Assembly: GCA_963932145.1 (NCBI GenBank)
Contig: OZ010586.1
Location: forward strand, 70,341,468 to 70,405,467
Direction of reading: 5' to 3'
Length of the DNA: 64,000 nucleotides
DNA from: Acanthosepion lycidas
Lineage: Eukaryota; Mollusca; Cephalopoda; Sepiida; Sepiidae
Shown: positions 43,720 to 54,529 of the stretch, in pieces
How the letters are laid out: each line of letters begins with the position of its first letter
Numbering within the stretch: the stretch's first letter is position 1
Program-made: the position numbers and the translations under genes
The notes under the pieces: generated by a model
The model's input: only the letters and a program-made list of their open reading frames with translations
Told to the model about the DNA's origin: nothing
Databases searched by the model: none

Positions 43720-44215
43720 CAATCACTTTTTTTTTAATAAATTCTTATATTTTTGTTGTAACCGAGGGAAGGTTACTGAATAGAATAATTGCACAAAGAT
43801 TGGTAATGACCGATAATACTTAGGACAAGAACAACACATAAAAGATTTGCCAGGAGTAGTAGTCAACTGCTAGAAGTGAGTCAAGTAAATTTCACAATGA
43901 ATTTCTGACTGCAGACCAATGTACAGTATTTATTACTGTATTTATGTAAATTGGAACATACTGATTATTGTCCATAGGTATGCTACAACAACTTTATTGA
44001 TATGAATAAAGCCTTTTTTTTAATTTTTCATTTAATTTTTTAAAAGATTTTTTATAAATTCTCATATTTTATTGATAATAATAAAGGCTTTTTTTAAATT
44101 TCTAATTTAATTTTTGAAACTTTTTTTTTTAATAAATTCTTATATTTTAAAGGCTTTTTAAAAAATGTAATTTTTCAAACACTTTTTTATAAATTCTTAT
44201 ATTTTATTAACACAA
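43720..44215. repeat. Degenerate AT tandem repeat
   Basis: The phrase 'ataaattcttatatttt' with a T-run and 'aaaggctttttt' recurs at 43735, 44055, 44130 and 44185. Units are irregular, about 70-90 bp. Confidence 0.6.
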
Positions 44216-44219
44216 TTTT

Positions 44220-45250
44220 TTCTTTTCTTATAGATCCTTAAACCTGAACAGGAGATTGTTTACATTTTGTAGTTAAATCAGAATAGATAAGTCAAACTGT
44301 GATTTTAAGCTGTTTATATAGTTTGAGATTGAATTTTGCTCATAGAGCCTACACGTTCTAGCTTTGTTAAGTGGGTTGAATCTCTTACTTGTAACTTTTC
44401 AAATAAAGTAAGATTATTAACAGCAAATTAAATCTTTTTTCTTTATAATTTTGTATTTAAAAATTATAATAGTAAAGTGATGTTAATAAATTGATAAATG
44501 AATCTAGATTATGTTTGGAAATATATAACGGAATTGACTTATACAAATTGCTTTTTTCTTTATATTTTATCATTATCTTCATTTGCATAATTACAGTCTG
44601 AGTTCCTGTGGGTTTTGAATGTCCAACATAACTTGAAAAATAGCCACTGATTTAGTCCTGATCTGTCTTGTCTTGAAGTCAGGATGCTATGTTTGCTTGC
44701 CCGAACTTGCTTTTGTGTGTCAATGCCAATTCTTAGTTTGCAAACTTTTTGCTATATTACTGTTAATTTGCTTTGAATATATTGCTTGCTTGCTTTATAT
44801 TATTTTTAGCCCTGTTCTTTTCTTTTTCTTGTTATTGCAAACTTTGTCAATTCTGTTTGTTGGACAGTTCTGTCATTTATTTTACATTTGACTATGGCCA
44901 CTCACTCCACAGTTACACTGAATTTTAGTGAAATGAAACTCATCAGTGAAGTATTTATTCAATGAAAAAAATAAATTGTTGTACCAAATTTTTTTTACAG
45001 ATTACCAGAAAGGATTCACATCCCAATCCCCAGATCTTTCAATAAAGTAGGGAAAGAAAGCAAGCTAAATTATACAATTTTTTAATAATTAAATGAATAT
45101 TTGTCTATTCTATACAAGAAAGTCAAGCATACCTGAAAAATCATTTTTACTTGGCAATCAGATTTGTACAGAATTTACATCCATACAGGTTTAGCACCAG
45201 AGTGAGTGATAAGTATTGTCTTGAAGTTAATTATGCACTGTAAAAAAACA
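44220..45250. other. No recognisable feature
   Basis: AT-rich. The 72-codon frame at 44673 is a Leu/Phe/Cys-rich noise frame. Confidence 0.4.
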
Positions 45251-45256
45251 TGAATG

Positions 45257-45860
45257 TGCAGGTGGTGTAATAGCTAAAGACTTAGAATGGGAAATTGGCA
45301 AACCGAGTTTGAATTCTGGTTGTAATCATTATATTCACTTTCAACAAAATACACTCAGGAAAGGTATGAATCCATCTATTCTCCCCTGTAACTCATAGAT
45401 GAGGGGAGAACAGATGGATACATAGTAGGGCAGACAAAGTGTGTAAACCCCTCTTTGGAGGAGTTTGTAACATCTATTTATCATCTCTCAGTTGTGTCTC
45501 TGTCTTTGGGCAGAGTGCTCTCAGGGGTGGCTCCATCAAAGGACAGAGTTGCAACTGAGGAAAATTATAGTGAGAAGTGCCCAGCCCTGGGGAACAGCTG
45601 CCCGAGGCCGTGCCCTCTCATTCGACCAGAGAGAGTGATTGATGCTCACACCGAGTCCAGCACAATTGATGGTTGCAGGGGTTGTGGGCAATTTTTGTTC
45701 CTGGTCTGGGTGTATGCGCTCGGGTCCTCACCTTAAAAAGACCTTGTGTCACAACTAGTAGGGCAGACAAGACTCTCTAGTTTTAGTCAGCAATCTGTAT
45801 AGAAGAGAACAACTCTGAATTCAAAACCATGTGTGTCCCTAGTTGGGCATATAATTGAAC
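45257..45860 (+). mobile_element. SINE (tail type b) split by a 318-bp insertion
   Basis: The head has box A-like 'aggtggtgtaatagct' (45259-) and box B-like 'gagtttgaattctgg' (45305-). The core (45352-45385) is followed by its own inverse (45402-45424), forming a hairpin: 'tatgaatccatctattctcc' against 'ggagaacagatggatacata'. The SINE tail resumes after the insert at 45771 ('actctgaattcaaaacca' near 45812). Thus the insert at 45438-45755 is younger than this SINE. Confidence 0.7.
45438..45755. mobile_element. 318-bp GC-rich insert with 15-bp target duplication
   Basis: Perfect 15-bp direct repeats 'tagtagggcagacaa' lie at 45423-45437 and 45756-45770. The insert starts 'agtgtgtaaacccctctttg' and ends 'ccttgtgtcacaac'. 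It has many short self-complementary stretches ('cccctctttggaggag', 'gcccagccctgggg'), no poly-A tail and no domain in its 93-codon frame. On the minus strand its first ~37 bp match the solo-LTR unit ('tgtgacacaaggtcttttta' versus 'tgtggcacaaggccttttta'). The length of the duplication suggests LINE-type integration, so a retroposed structured RNA is possible. Confidence 0.75.
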
Positions 45861-45869
45861 TGTAATGAA

Positions 45870-45965
45870 GGTCAGCTTAGCATAGTTGCAGCATGAAACA
45901 CAGGTTGGCTCTGTGGGTATTGAAAAAACACAAATGGGCCTAAGCAGCTGGGCATGATTGGAATC
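45870..45965 (+). repeat. Dispersed repeat shared with 2305-2400
   Basis: 'cagcttagcatagttgcagc' and 'cacaggttggctctgtggg' match the first copy with moderate divergence. Confidence 0.45.
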
Positions 45966-46293
45966 ATGCAGCCATGCTGAAGATGAGAAATCACTGATTT
46001 ACATTCAAAACATATCATCATGATGAATAAATAGGTCAAAGCTTATATAATATTAATAAAAATAGTGACAGCTAATGTGATTATTGTAGGAAGATTTGAT
46101 AAGAGGCTGATATCTGTCTGCATATTAACATTACACCACACCTGTTTAACTAGGCAAAATTTGTTTACTTCAACACATTTATAAAAACAGACATCTTATC
46201 TCTCTCAGAATTATATAGATACAGCACTCATAAAAATAAATAGAAATTTCAAATGAAATGCTCTATATAAATGTAAGCTTACAATCTATCTTC

Positions 46294-46569
46294 ACACCCT
46301 TCCCAGTCTTTTGAACAAGAGTAGAGGTTTATCCCTTGTTTCTTGTTCAGGACTTGGTTTCCAGTTACTTCTAAAATCTTTTCAACACTGTACTTCTAAT
46401 GTCTCCACCTAGAATCTGAAACTTTGTTTATATTTATTTTTTTTTCCTCAATAGGAGTAAATGGTTTGTCTATAATCCGGTTCACACTCCTCCCCGATTT
46501 TTTGAACAGGAGTAGAGGTTTATCCCTTATGTCCTGTCTAGGACTGGGTTTCCAGTTCCATCTAAGGTT
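46294..46569. repeat. Imperfect tandem duplication, 188-bp period
   Basis: 'gaacaagagtagaggtttat' 'ccctt' ... 'ggtttccagtt' at 46313-46370 recurs at 46501-46558. Confidence 0.7.
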
Positions 46570-46650
46570 TTCTCATTCTCTTACACTCCCAGTAGACCCT
46601 TGCATCTTAGTGGCATTATCGCCTTGCTTGGGGTGAAGTAATTAAAAAAA
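46560..46650 (+). mobile_element. LINE-J 3' tip
   Basis: 'cttagtggcattatcgcctt' 'gcttggggtgaagtaatt' is the shared LINE-J 3' end; upstream bases 46570-46600 ('ctcttacactcccagta') also match. Confidence 0.65.
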
Positions 46651-46757
46651 TAAAATATTACCAATTCCACTATTACAACCCCACTCCGCCCCACAAATAC
46701 ATGCTGCACTACTTGCACCTCCTGATCTTTTTTTTATCATAGTCATATTTTTTCTCT

Positions 46758-46850
46758 ATCTTCTTCTATGCACCATTTCCCTTCAGGTCATTGGCGATTA
46801 TGGCTCTCCACAGTTATCCTTTGCAGCTCTTAAGAGATATCAAGTAATAC
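46758..46850 (-). mobile_element. LINE-R 3' tip
   Basis: The reverse complement of the terminal LINE-R motif ('gattatggctctccacagtt', 'caccatttcccttcagg'). Confidence 0.6.
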
Positions 46851-47189
46851 AGAGTCAAGAAAATTTGTATAAGATAGGCTCACTTCAATATAAAAATTAA
46901 TTTCTAGATACAATGTCAGAATCTAAAGTTAAGGTTAAACTGAAAAACAGTTGTGTTGACAGCATTTACAGTTAATACTAAATCTGAATGTTAATCCTTC
47001 ATACTTTTTAAGATTTTTCTAAAAAGTATTTTCTACAACAAACAGAAAAATCTACTCTTTAGCACTTCTCCTATTATATAAAAAATCAACTTTAAAAAAA
47101 TTAAGTACAGTTTAGTTTGGTTTGATTGATTTTGTTTAGTAGCATATCAACATAATTTATTTATTATTTAATACTGAAATTTTATGGCT

Positions 47190-47490
47190 TCAACTTCAGA
47201 TAAAATGTATTATTGGTCATTTTGCTATAAAATGTATTGCTGGTCATTTTACTATAAATAGATATTGTTGGTCATTTTACTATGTACTGCTTGTATCTTT
47301 ATACTTTCATAGTGTTTTGTTTTGTTTAGGGGTTCACTCTTTTCCCATAGCTGTTACCACACCAGGTCAGGGTGGACATGAGAATGATAGCAATTAAAAG
47401 ATGGTTCCACCATTGTCAAAACCTCAGTCTCCTGATCAGAGGTCTTGCTGCTGGATGTAGTTTATCATCATACCTTGTATTAAAGTATTG
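47190..47490 (+). repeat. Dispersed repeat D (copy 2) with a 29-bp minisatellite
   Basis: The start is expanded: 'ggtcattttactataaa' plus 'tgtattgct' occurs about three times (47205-47285). Then comes the D body with 'gatagcaattaaaagatggt', 'cagtctcctgatcagaggtc' and 'gctggatgtagtttatcatc'. Confidence 0.65.
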
Positions 47491-47499
47491 TTTTCTTTT

Positions 47500-48075
47500 A
47501 CTTCTGAATAAATATTTCACTATTCAGAAAGCCTTTCTTAATTAATAAGTTCTAACTTTAGATTATATTTCCCTTTAGACAGGATTAATTTTGTTTTGAA
47601 GCAAGTTTTAAAATAAAGATATTTTAGCTGGAGGGAAACGTAATACTAGAGTAATAAAATACATTTTGCTTAAGGATTTTTATTTTTTTTTACTTTCAGA
47701 TGCTCATTATAGACAACATTCTTCTTAGTTATATTTTGCTAGTATCCAATATCAGTGACATTCATTGAAATACATAAAGACATAAATTTAGAACAATGAA
47801 GCTTATTATAATGAAGGTCAGCCTATAAAAATAACTCCACTACTGGGCAAAGGATATGAGCCAAACTCAAAACGTCAAAAGTCAATTAATGCTATGGAAT
47901 ACAGAAAAACAGTGTAGAAAGGCTTATTTCACACAACAAAAACATTTTCTAAAGAATAACAATCAGATGTTATTTTCCAACATGACACTGTTTCTGGCCA
48001 CACTACAATAAATACCACTAAAAATGTAGTTTAAACAGAAGTCTATCAGACTTAGAATTAGAATCTGGTTCGTGG
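47500..48075. other. No recognisable feature
   Basis: AT-rich; nothing supported. Confidence 0.4.
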
Positions 48076-48079
48076 TCAA

Positions 48080-48570
48080 ATCTGAAAACCTAAAACTGCA
48101 AACTGCTACAAAACCTAAATATTGAGTACTTGAAAGATCAAGACTTTTATATTGATGCCATGCATGATGACAAACTCATTCAGAAATATCTAAACTGTCA
48201 GATGTATACAACAATTTTCTCCAATTAATGGTTAAAAATGGCTTTGAGCAAATGAAGCTTGTTGATCTTAGAGAGGACCATCCTTCTTAATAACTTGTGG
48301 ACTGACTTTACAAAATCACTAACAAAGAACTGTACCAAATAAAAGAAATCATATCATTTGAGGAAATTCATTAACAGCAAAACTAAAATGGATAGCACAT
48401 GTAACTCAAAGAGAAAATAATAACATAATCAAAACAATGACATTCCACACTACTTCAGACAAAATATTAGGAAGGAAACTCCCATCAATACTGGAAAGAG
48501 TAATAACAGCAGACTTGAGAAACTTATTTTTCTGAAAAATTGTTTTCAGAGAAAGATTTTTATAAATTTC
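48080..48570 (+). mobile_element. LINE-like 3' tail (family L3), best copy
   Basis: Positions 48380-48535 are open and read KLKWIAHVTQRENNNIIKTM, then TFHTTSDKILGRKLPSILER, then VITADLRNLFF and a stop. The KW..HV.R pattern followed by a GRK...ILERAI tail resembles the C-terminal GHV.R block found after the reverse transcriptase in several LINE clades, but I cannot place it in one. Two other copies end identically (26.1-26.6 kb and 60.3-60.6 kb). Confidence 0.55.
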
Positions 48571-48767
48571 TACGAGCAACAGCACTGGCTGCGCAGTCAG
48601 TGAATGCCAAATGTTTCCTTATTACAAAACAGAAAATATTACCACTACCATTAGAGGTTTTGCATTAAATACAGACAAATCAAGAAAGATTTTTTAACTG
48701 CGCATCAGTTTCTGTCTGAATTCCTGGGATAAGGACATTCATTATTTATTTTATTTACGGTTTTTAA

Positions 48768-48965
48768 ATCATTTCACACCAATCAAAGCAATAACGCCAC
48801 TGTGATGCAAAGGGTTACTGAGTGTGAGAGAATATGAGAAAAATAACACTGCAAAGGAGAGAGAACAATAAAAGAACAGGAGTTAAGAAGACAAACGATA
48901 ACAATTGGCACTGAATTAAAATTTTTGAAGATCAAATTTGACCGGTAAGCAAAAAACAGTTTTCT
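48768..48965 (-). mobile_element. LINE-J 3' end
   Basis: Minus strand; the end is near 'atttcacaccaatcaaagca'. The block reversed from 'gcactgaattaaaatttttg' 'aagatcaaatttg' corresponds to NFDLQKFK in better copies. Confidence 0.6.
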
Positions 48966-49074
48966 TAACAGCAGACCTAGTAATTGATTCAATAAACTAT
49001 TTTCTTCATCATTATCATTGTTTTTGTTATCATATTTCAAACGTTGTGCCATCCAGCCTTCAATCAAAAGACAA

Positions 49075-49400
49075 TTGCCTAGTGGATTAAAGTGTTGATC
49101 CACAAAACTAGTGACATAGTAATTGTTAGTTCAATCCTTGTGACAGGCAGTGTGTACTTGGACTCAGTGGAAATGAGGAGAGCAATAACTGAGCAGTACT
49201 AAATAAGACCTAGACATGATATCCCTATACATAGAGAGTGGAATGAGATAAATCTTCCCTGTAGATTAGATAAAGGGTTCCATTCAAAATTCCCAGCATA
49301 CACTGGATGAAGGCTGGTAGGCAAAATGGCCGAAACATTGTGATAACATCAACAAAGATAGGGACAATAATCTGCATGTAAATTATGCATCAACTGTTTG
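49075..49400 (+). mobile_element. SINE-2, near full length
   Basis: Box A 'tgcctagtggattaaag' (49078-) and box B-like 'ttagttcaatccttg' (49128-). Then 'cagtgtgtacttggactcag' as in the 38.6-kb copy, and a tail with 'ctggatgaaggctggtag' ... 'ggccgaaacattgtgataac' (49309-49346) and 'gatagggacaataat'. It is a structurally complete reference for this family within the window. Confidence 0.75.
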
Positions 49401-49524
49401 AATTCATAAACACTGAATGGAATAACAGTGATTCTTCTTCCTATAAAAGGCTGTCTTCAAGTTTACATAGAAAGCCTAAATAAACAAAGGAATCAAAGTT
49501 ACAGATCTTATTTTTTTAAATTGA

Positions 49525-49800
49525 GTTCACCCCAAGCAAGGCAGTAAAGCTACCAAGATACAAGGGATTCCTGTGTGTGGAAGAGTTAGAAACAGGATCA
49601 TTACTAAGGTATGAGAATGGAGGAAGAGTAATTAGGTGGATAGTAGATAGTGATTGACATTGCATTTAAATTTTTGAAGGTTAAAGTTGAGTCCCACAAG
49701 TGAGAAAAGAAGCTGTTAGCATAGAACTTATGGTTACATCAAGCCAGCTCAACTGTAAATTGGTGAGACCTCATTGCCAGTCTAGCACTGCAATTAAATT
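49525..49800 (-). mobile_element. LINE-J 3' end
   Basis: The minus strand starts at the element tip (reverse of 'ccaagcaaggcagtaaagc') and includes 'gagtcccacaagtgagaa' (LWNS block) and 'cttatggttacatcaagcca'. Confidence 0.65.
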
Positions 49801-49894
49801 TCAAGAAGCAAAGTTCATGTATAGTGTGACATCAGAAAATTTTTGCATGAATTTTAAACCCTCCTGAAAAACATTCACCCACATATAATGCAAC

Positions 49895-50015
49895 TAGTCA
49901 CTGAAAATGCATAATTTTTAGCCTCTTTTAAAAAGTATCTGTGTATAATGTGAACTCTTATTTTTGGTATAAGAAACTGATCCCAAAAACTCGCACTATA
50001 CTCCCATATATACGG
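49895..50015. repeat. Dispersed repeat G (copy 2)
   Basis: Shares 'gtcactgaaaatgcat', 'gcctcttttaaaaag' and 'aaaaactcgcacta' with 28115-28215; ends 'tatatacggtat'. Possibly a DNA-transposon terminus. Confidence 0.5.
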
Positions 50016-50254
50016 TATATTCAAGTATTTCTTCAATTCTTATTTCTTGATAAATGATTTCTTATGAAGACCATTAAAAACTTAATATTTCACCATTTTG
50101 GATTTGGTTCAGTTTTTTTGTCAAAGAGTGTATAAACACTAATAAAAAAAAAAAGAAAAAAAAAAGCAAAGTTGACAGACCAATAACAAATAATAAGACT
50201 AGGTGACCAAAATATTGGTGTATGATAAGATTTATTGTCACTCGTTGGGATAAG

Positions 50255-50612
50255 TGACAGAGATGTGGTTCTGCAGAAGGATGCTAAGGATATCATGGAC
50301 TGTGCATGTGAGCAATGATGAGGTCTTAGAGAGGATGCAAACAAGGAAAAGGCTTATACTTAACATCAGGAAAGACAGCTGAAGTTTCTGGGACACATAA
50401 TGAGGAAGGAGGGCTTGGAGAATCTGATACTCGTGGGTCAAATAGAGGGAAAGAGAGACAAGGGAAAACAACGCATGACATACCTAGCGACCTTAAGCAA
50501 GTGAATGACAGAATGTGGTCTGGGAGAGAGAAGGAACTTGTTAAGAACTGTAAGGGATAGAGGGTGGTGGAGAGCCATTGTTGCCTACATCCTGAAAAGA
50601 CATGGCACATAG
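50255..50612 (+). mobile_element. LINE-R 3' end, least decayed copy
   Basis: Long in-frame stretches: EMWFCRRMLRISWTVHVSND (50262-), then after one slip LKFLGHIMRKEGLENLILVG (50380-), QIEGKRDKGKQRMTYLA, and further on WWRAIVAYILKRHGT and a stop at the element end. It is the best guide to the family C-terminus here and probably the youngest LINE-R insertion in the window. Confidence 0.8.
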
Positions 50613-50647
50613 AAAGAAAAAAAGAATTGGTGGTAAGGTGTCATCAA

Positions 50648-50905
50648 TTCACAGTTGAATTGGTTAGATATAACTAAGTTCTATGCTAACAGTTTATTTT
50701 CTTACACTTCCTGCTTATAAAACTTTCTTCTGACTCCATGCTTTTCATCCAATTTTGATCTTCCAAAAATTTAAAAGTAATGTCAATCGTTATCTGCTGC
50801 CTTTCTGATTACTCTTCCTTTGTAATGTTTTTTTTCTTCTTTTTATTCTTTCATACTCCGTAACCCTTTGTGTTAGTGGCTTTACTACTTTGCAGTGGGG
50901 AGGGT
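50648..50905 (+). mobile_element. LINE-J 3' end
   Basis: Plus strand, 'gatcttccaaaaatttaaaa' (FDLPKI-like) through 'gtaaccctttgtgttagtgg' 'ctttact'. It starts only 35 bp after the LINE-R copy, in the same direction. Confidence 0.65.
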
Positions 50906-51159
50906 ATGATTTAAAAAGCAAACTATATTGAGAGAGATATAAAACAATCAGCATTAGTGTGGGATAATAGAGTAAATTACAAAGCTTCAAATTTAAGATT
51001 TGACAACAGGAGCTTTCAGTTTTAACTATTGCAAAAAAAGAATAACTGATATTAGAATTAAGATAGACATTTATTTCATGCAGATAATTAACAATTCTTT
51101 TTGAATAGCTGATGATTTGTGAAGCATTATGAATGTCTATAAAAATCAAAAACATGCAA

Positions 51160-51755
51160 TATGCAAGTGAAATTCTAAAAAAAAATAAGAAAACAGATTA
51201 AAGCTTAAGAGACTATTTTAAAAGTTCTGATTATAATTTGAAACAGTGAAATTAAACTGCCTATAAGATCATTAATATTTTATCTTCTTTACATTAAGAC
51301 AAAAAGTAGAATATCAACCAATAGAAAATAATTTTCATAAAACATTTTCTATATTTACATGAAAAATTGCATGAAAATGACCAAGCAATTTAAAAAAAAT
51401 AATGCAATTGTCAAGTGTATGTTTATTATTAAATTAATTGTTTAGGTAACCTATGATATTATTGGTAGGATTTATAAAAAAAAAGTAAACTTTCCTTCAT
51501 GGCTGCACATAGAAAATTCTGGCAATAAAGGGAAAATAAAATAATCATGGCTATATTTTAACATCAGTTTTTTTAATTTGGCATATAAAGGTAAGGTCTT
51601 TGTTATTTATGTGGTTACCTACAGATTTTACTATTTCAACTGAGTAGCTATAGTTATTTTCTGTAGTAACAAACTAAATACATTGGTTAATTTCACAACA
51701 CCAGCTGAGTTTTTTTGTTATGTCTAACAGGGCAAGATCACAATGAATTATACCT
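51160..51755. other. No recognisable feature
   Basis: AT-rich; nothing supported. Confidence 0.4.
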
Positions 51756-51759
51756 TACT

Positions 51760-52005
51760 GACTCTAGTGTAAACACTAGAGTCAATAACATAGATATATG
51801 TCTACCTATTAATATATATAGATATAGATCGAGCACTGGTTTACACTAGAGTCAAAAATCTAGACATAGGACTGGTTTACACTATAGTCAACAAGGTAGA
51901 TAGGACTGGATTACACTAGAGTGAAAAAGGTAGACAAAGGACTGGTTTACACTAGAGTCAAAATAGTAGACATAAGATCAGTTTACACTGGAGTCAAAAA
52001 GATAG
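51760..52005. repeat. 36-bp minisatellite preceded by a palindrome
   Basis: Starts with the perfect palindrome 'gactctagtgt-aa-acactagagtc' (51760-51783). From 51828, five copies of 'ggactggtttacactagagt' 'caaaaaggtagacata' follow with scattered changes. The palindrome arms are the same 'acactagagtc' as in the units, so it is an inverted unit end. Confidence 0.9.
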
Positions 52006-52009
52006 TTGT

Positions 52010-52595
52010 TGGCCAGGTTTATACCCATGTCTGCAAGAAGTGGTTCCTTTTTAAAGGGTGGTCCTTATTCATCTTCAGGAAATGCATTTAGTGTATCCTA
52101 AGCCCTATGACAGGGTAAATAATCATTACTGGCATGTTTTTGGCACTCAATCTCTATTGGTGTGAAATTAACAAAAAAGGGATTGTCAGAGGTCAGGAAC
52201 CAATGCAAATGATTTTCTAATGATTTAAATTACATGATTACATATAATTATGATTATTGTTAAAAATGTTAAACTTGTTCTATTAACATTATAAAAAATA
52301 AAAGGTGAATCTTAATAGACTATACAAATATGTAAATGCAAATACATTTCAAAAGATTTACAAATTTGGTATTATTTTTTTAACTATTGTCCAGTCAATA
52401 TAAGGCCCAAGAACCACTCAAGATAGATGGTTACTGAGATTGGCATTATTATTTATAAATAACTACTGCTATGTGTGTGTGTGTGTGTGTGTAAATGGGG
52501 GAGATTATAAAATCAAACTTTCCTGTACATAGTGATATCGAGTATATCCGGTTGATATCTTATGATGATACGAGGAGATAATATCAGAAAAGAAA
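52010..52595. other. No firm feature; (GT)n at 52473-52492
   Basis: AT-rich spacer with a short GT microsatellite; nothing else is seen. Confidence 0.45.
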
Positions 52596-52599
52596 TGAG

Positions 52600-53080
52600 T
52601 CCCTGTGCAAGTCTACTTTACTAAAACTACTAAATGTACAAAACACTTATTCAGAGACAAAAGTGAATATAGATTAATATATACAACAGATATGAAGGTT
52701 TTTATACACATGTATTCAACAGCTTTGACTTGTGACAGTTCAAATCTTATATATTTACTTTTCTGTCACAAATGCACAGAAGGGAATTATGTTGAAGAAA
52801 CAGGCAAAGTATTCTATCTTCAGTTCAATAAGCTTAAAAAAAATCATCAAAGACAATAACAATTTCGCTGTCATGCACACTTCAACCAATGGGGCCACAG
52901 CATTGATCCCATCAGATTCGTGCTTACAGTAATACAACACATGAAGGAAAAACCAAAACAAACACACACAAAAAAAACAGCAAAATGCCCTGGATGAGTG
53001 AATCCCACTCCTTTGTTTATTTCTTGTCTCATTGAAAAAGGACACAGGTGTGTCCAAAAGTTCCAACTTTTAAAAAGGCC
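52600..53080 (+). mobile_element. Penelope-like element, GIY-YIG endonuclease remnant
   Basis: The frame 52605-52859 reads LTCDSSNLIYLLFCHKCTEG, then NYVEETGKVF, then QFNKLKKNHQRQ. This matches the GIY-YIG domain at the C-terminus of Penelope-like reverse transcriptases (S.N.IYLI.C.KC...YVGET...R...H). After a frameshift 52868-52925 reads RCHAHFNQWGHSIDPIRFVL, the following H.F...GHS block of the same domain. The glycine of YVGET is replaced (YVEET), and the reverse-transcriptase domain is not visible upstream. A decayed 3' fragment. Confidence 0.65.
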
Positions 53081-53164
53081 TATTGATAATAAATATAATC
53101 AATCTTATTGACAGTATTGTTATCATTTTGTTGTCTTTTTATTAATCAAATTTAATTAACTGGA

Positions 53165-53915
53165 CTATTAAATATGTATATATGTGTGTATGTATATATA
53201 TATATATATATATATATGAATGAAGACAAAAACAAAACTTTACTTAGACGACAAGTTTTATCCTTTGAGAGACTTTATCAAGGTAAATGTGAAGATTTTA
53301 TTTTGCAGCAAGTGTTTATAAACAAAAGTAACAATATTGGTTTTTCAAAATTGTTACATTTAAGAAACACTCCTAAATATACATCAGGCTAACTGAAAGT
53401 CAAGGTAAATTATGGAGGATGCTAATTAATGTAACTTAATGTCTAATAAATAAAAATGCAGAACTGATGTTCTTGTTGATTTTTTTTTTATAATGTAATT
53501 AATATTTATGTTATTTTAGTTTGGGATTAATTTATGTATTATATGTTTTAATTTAAAGGAAGTTATACATTTAACTGCTTTCTTTTAATTTTTTAACATT
53601 ATTAAAGCCATGTGTGTTGACTTGTGAGAGGAGTAATTCTTTCAGGAAAGGAGATACTTGAAAAAATCTGGGGCACAGTTATATTTTGAGATTATCATTT
53701 TCAGTTAACCTAATGAATATTTACAAGTGTTTCTTAAATTTAAAAATAACTAACATCATTTTTGATTTTGTTTATAAATGCTTGTGGGAAAATAAAATCC
53801 TTACATTTGCCTTGATAAGGTACATCAGGGGATAAAATATGTTAGCTAAGTTTTCCTTTTGCCTTTATTCTTTTGGTCAATTTACAGATATATGTTTAGT
53901 TATATCTGAAACTTT

Positions 53916-53965
<50 letters not shown>
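53165..53965. repeat. Large fold-back (arms about 180 bp) bounded by (TA)n
   Basis: The left arm 53217-53396 and right arm 53693-53890 are inverse copies at roughly 70 percent identity by eye; for example, 'tttatcaaggtaaatg' pairs with 'catttgccttgataag'. About 300 bp separate them. (TA)n tracts lie outside both arms (53193-53217; 53928-53952). The right arm is also present alone at 8205-8430. The 92-codon minus frame 53877-54155 is noise over the microsatellite. Confidence 0.75.
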
Positions 53966-53969
53966 ATGT

Positions 53970-54400
53970 ATACAGAAATTGGTAGAGGGGATAACTATCT
54001 ATCATATTCACATCTAAAACAAGGTATGAAAGAAAAAAAAGAAGGTAAAATTTCAAGTATTGGCAGCCATATTGAGTGTTACAGTGATCAGAGTCGGCTG
54101 AGATTCGGAATGGACACATTTGGCAAATATTGATTTGAGCAGGAAGATAATACATTAAGGAAGTCTACACAAAGAAAAATGAACACTGAATAAATCAATA
54201 AAGTCTTTGTTATTTGGATCTTTAAGAAGCAGAATTACTAAAACATATCAATACATTCTCACTACCCAGTTATTTGTTTAGGCCATATAAGTATATATTG
54301 ATTGATCAGATACAAAAGAAAATGACACTTTAAATTAACTGAACCCTTTCTTCTATTAAAGGGTACCTATCAGATAAAATCATAGCTGATATTATCATAA
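53970..54400. other. No recognisable feature
   Basis: AT-rich; nothing supported. Confidence 0.4.
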
Positions 54401-54411
54401 GGATTTATATA

Positions 54412-54529
54412 CAGGGTGGTCCGAAAGTCTTGTCACCCTTAAATAATATAACTTTCTATTTCAGATGGCTGACACATGCTCTTACATTTGAAAGAGAGAT
54501 AGGGGTGACATAACTTTCGGACCACTCTG
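54412..54529. mobile_element. 118-bp MITE with about 28-bp inverted ends
   Basis: Starts 'cagggtggtccgaaagtc' and ends with the inverse 'actttcggaccactctg'; the inner parts 'cttgtcaccc' and 'ggggtgaca' also pair. Flanked by TA on the left. Terminus style fits a mariner-type element and resembles the start of the mariner relic at 1109. No coding capacity. Confidence 0.8.

Noticed and set aside
45455-45736. 93-codon ORF with many Cys and Pro in a GC-rich patch
   Set aside because: It sits within the 318-bp insert and shows no domain; high GC alone lowers stop frequency.
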